Below, in pieces: positions 5,590 through 5,996 of a stretch of DNA of 5,996 nucleotides (its first letter is position 1; each line of letters opens with the position of its first letter). Location of the stretch: contig DAOWES010000041.1 of assembly GCA_030638385.1 (NCBI GenBank), forward strand, positions 1 to 5,996. The letters run 5' to 3'. Under the pieces are notes generated by a model. The model saw only the letters and a list, made by a program, of their open reading frames with translations, did no database searches and was not told where the DNA came from. The DNA is from Candidatus Cloacimonadota bacterium. GTDB lineage: Bacteria; Cloacimonadota; Cloacimonadia; Cloacimonadales; TCS61. The translations under genes and the position numbers were made by a program.

Positions 5590-5596
5590 TATCCCT

Positions 5597-5606
5597 CCAA
5601 TATTGG
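5597..5606. promoter_or_regulatory. Palindrome overlapping the fprA ribosome binding site
   Basis: CCAATATTGG is a perfect 10-bp palindrome. Its fprA-proximal end shares bases with the GGAGG ribosome binding site of fprA, and its other end shares GG with the first repeat fragment. A regulator bound here, or a small RNA structure, could affect fprA translation, but a chance palindrome is equally possible. Confidence 0.25.
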
Positions 5607-5996
5607 TTTCACGCCAATGGTAGGTTTCACGCCAAGTGCGCTAAGTAATTTCGAGAACGCAGAGTATGGAATTTAGTAATTTCCTTTTTGCGGCCTCAGG
5701 TAATCTCTGTGTACTCCGCGTGGTTAGGTTTCACGCCAAGTGCGCTAAGTAATTTTAAGAACGCAGAGTATGGAATTTAGTAATTTTCTTTTTGCGATCT
5801 CAGGTAATCTCTGTGTACTCCGCGTGGTTAGGTTTCACGCCAAGTGCGCCAAGTAATTTTAAGAACGCAGAGTATGGAACTTAGTAATTTCCTTTTTGCG
5901 ATCTCAGGTAATCTTTGTGTACTCCGCGTGGTTAGGTTTCACGCCAAGTGCGCTAAGTAATTTTAAGAACGCAGAGTATGGAACTTAGTAATTTTC
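5605..5996. repeat. Tandem array of 104-bp repeats directly upstream of fprA, continuing past the window
   Basis: Three full units start at 5623, 5727 and 5831, exactly 104 bases apart, and a fourth starting at 5935 is cut by the window end. Each begins GGTTTCACGCCAAGTGCG, contains ACGCAGAGTA near its middle and ends TACTCCGCGTGGTTA; the two latter form an imperfect 10-bp inverted repeat (9 of 10). A 13-base copy of the unit head (5605-5617) followed by TGGTA looks like a unit with its interior deleted. Adjacent full units differ at four or five positions, all transitions. The unit length is not a multiple of three, so it is not coding. There is no spacer, which excludes a CRISPR array. Words such as CGCCAAG and ACGCAGAG are familiar from dispersed repeats in many bacterial phyla. 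Confidence 0.9.

Noticed and set aside
5605..5996. CRISPR array or mobile element for the repeat region
   Set aside because: Units are contiguous at 104 bases with no unique spacers, carry no transposase and show no target-site duplication or terminal inverted repeat at the visible end.

Overview
This 6 kb window is an oxygen and oxidative-stress defence locus from what looks like a strict anaerobe. Every convincing gene lies on the minus strand, so transcription runs from the high-coordinate end to the low one. The DNA is AT-rich, with strong AGGAG-type ribosome binding sites. The gene set (flavodiiron protein, desulfoferrodoxin, rubrerythrin, rubredoxin and NAD(P)H-independent-looking diiron proteins, with no catalase or superoxide dismutase) is typical of anaerobes such as Desulfovibrio, clostridia, Moorella or members of the FCB group. 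The tandem ACGCCAAG/ACGCAGAG-type repeats remind me of Cloacimonadota or Bacteroidota-like genomes, but this taxonomic guess is weak and rests on memory only.

Layout in transcription order. (1) 5996-5605: an array of 104-bp tandem repeats running off the window edge. (2) 5589-3919: fprA (flavodiiron O2/NO reductase) and tpx (thiol peroxidase), coupled by a stop codon that is part of the next Shine-Dalgarno. (3) 3918-3739: a possible frameshifted coding remnant. (4) 3711-3331: a two-iron-centre superoxide reductase (desulfoferrodoxin). (5) 3178-2155: a small ACT-like protein, rubrerythrin, and a very short rubredoxin, followed by a hairpin. (6) 2035-1090: two coupled stand-alone ferritin-like diiron proteins. 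(7) 1032-529: a flavin reductase of the high-molecular-weight-rubredoxin (Hrb) type that lacks its rubredoxin domain. (8) 285-1: the 5' part of an uncharacterised gene, cut by the window edge.

How the genes fit together (inference from family knowledge): electrons from NAD(P)H enter through the Hrb-like flavin reductase and pass to rubredoxin. Rubredoxin then feeds FprA (O2 or NO to H2O or N2O), rubrerythrin (H2O2 to H2O) and the superoxide reductase (superoxide to H2O2). Tpx removes peroxide through thiols, and the two ferritin-like proteins may reduce peroxide or handle iron. The ACT-like protein has no DNA-binding part and is the least explained member. I could not identify a confident sigma-70-type promoter. 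The intergenic gaps at 286-528, 2036-2154, 3179-3330 and 3712-3918 are the places where promoters could lie. No tRNA, rRNA, CRISPR array or insertion sequence was seen.
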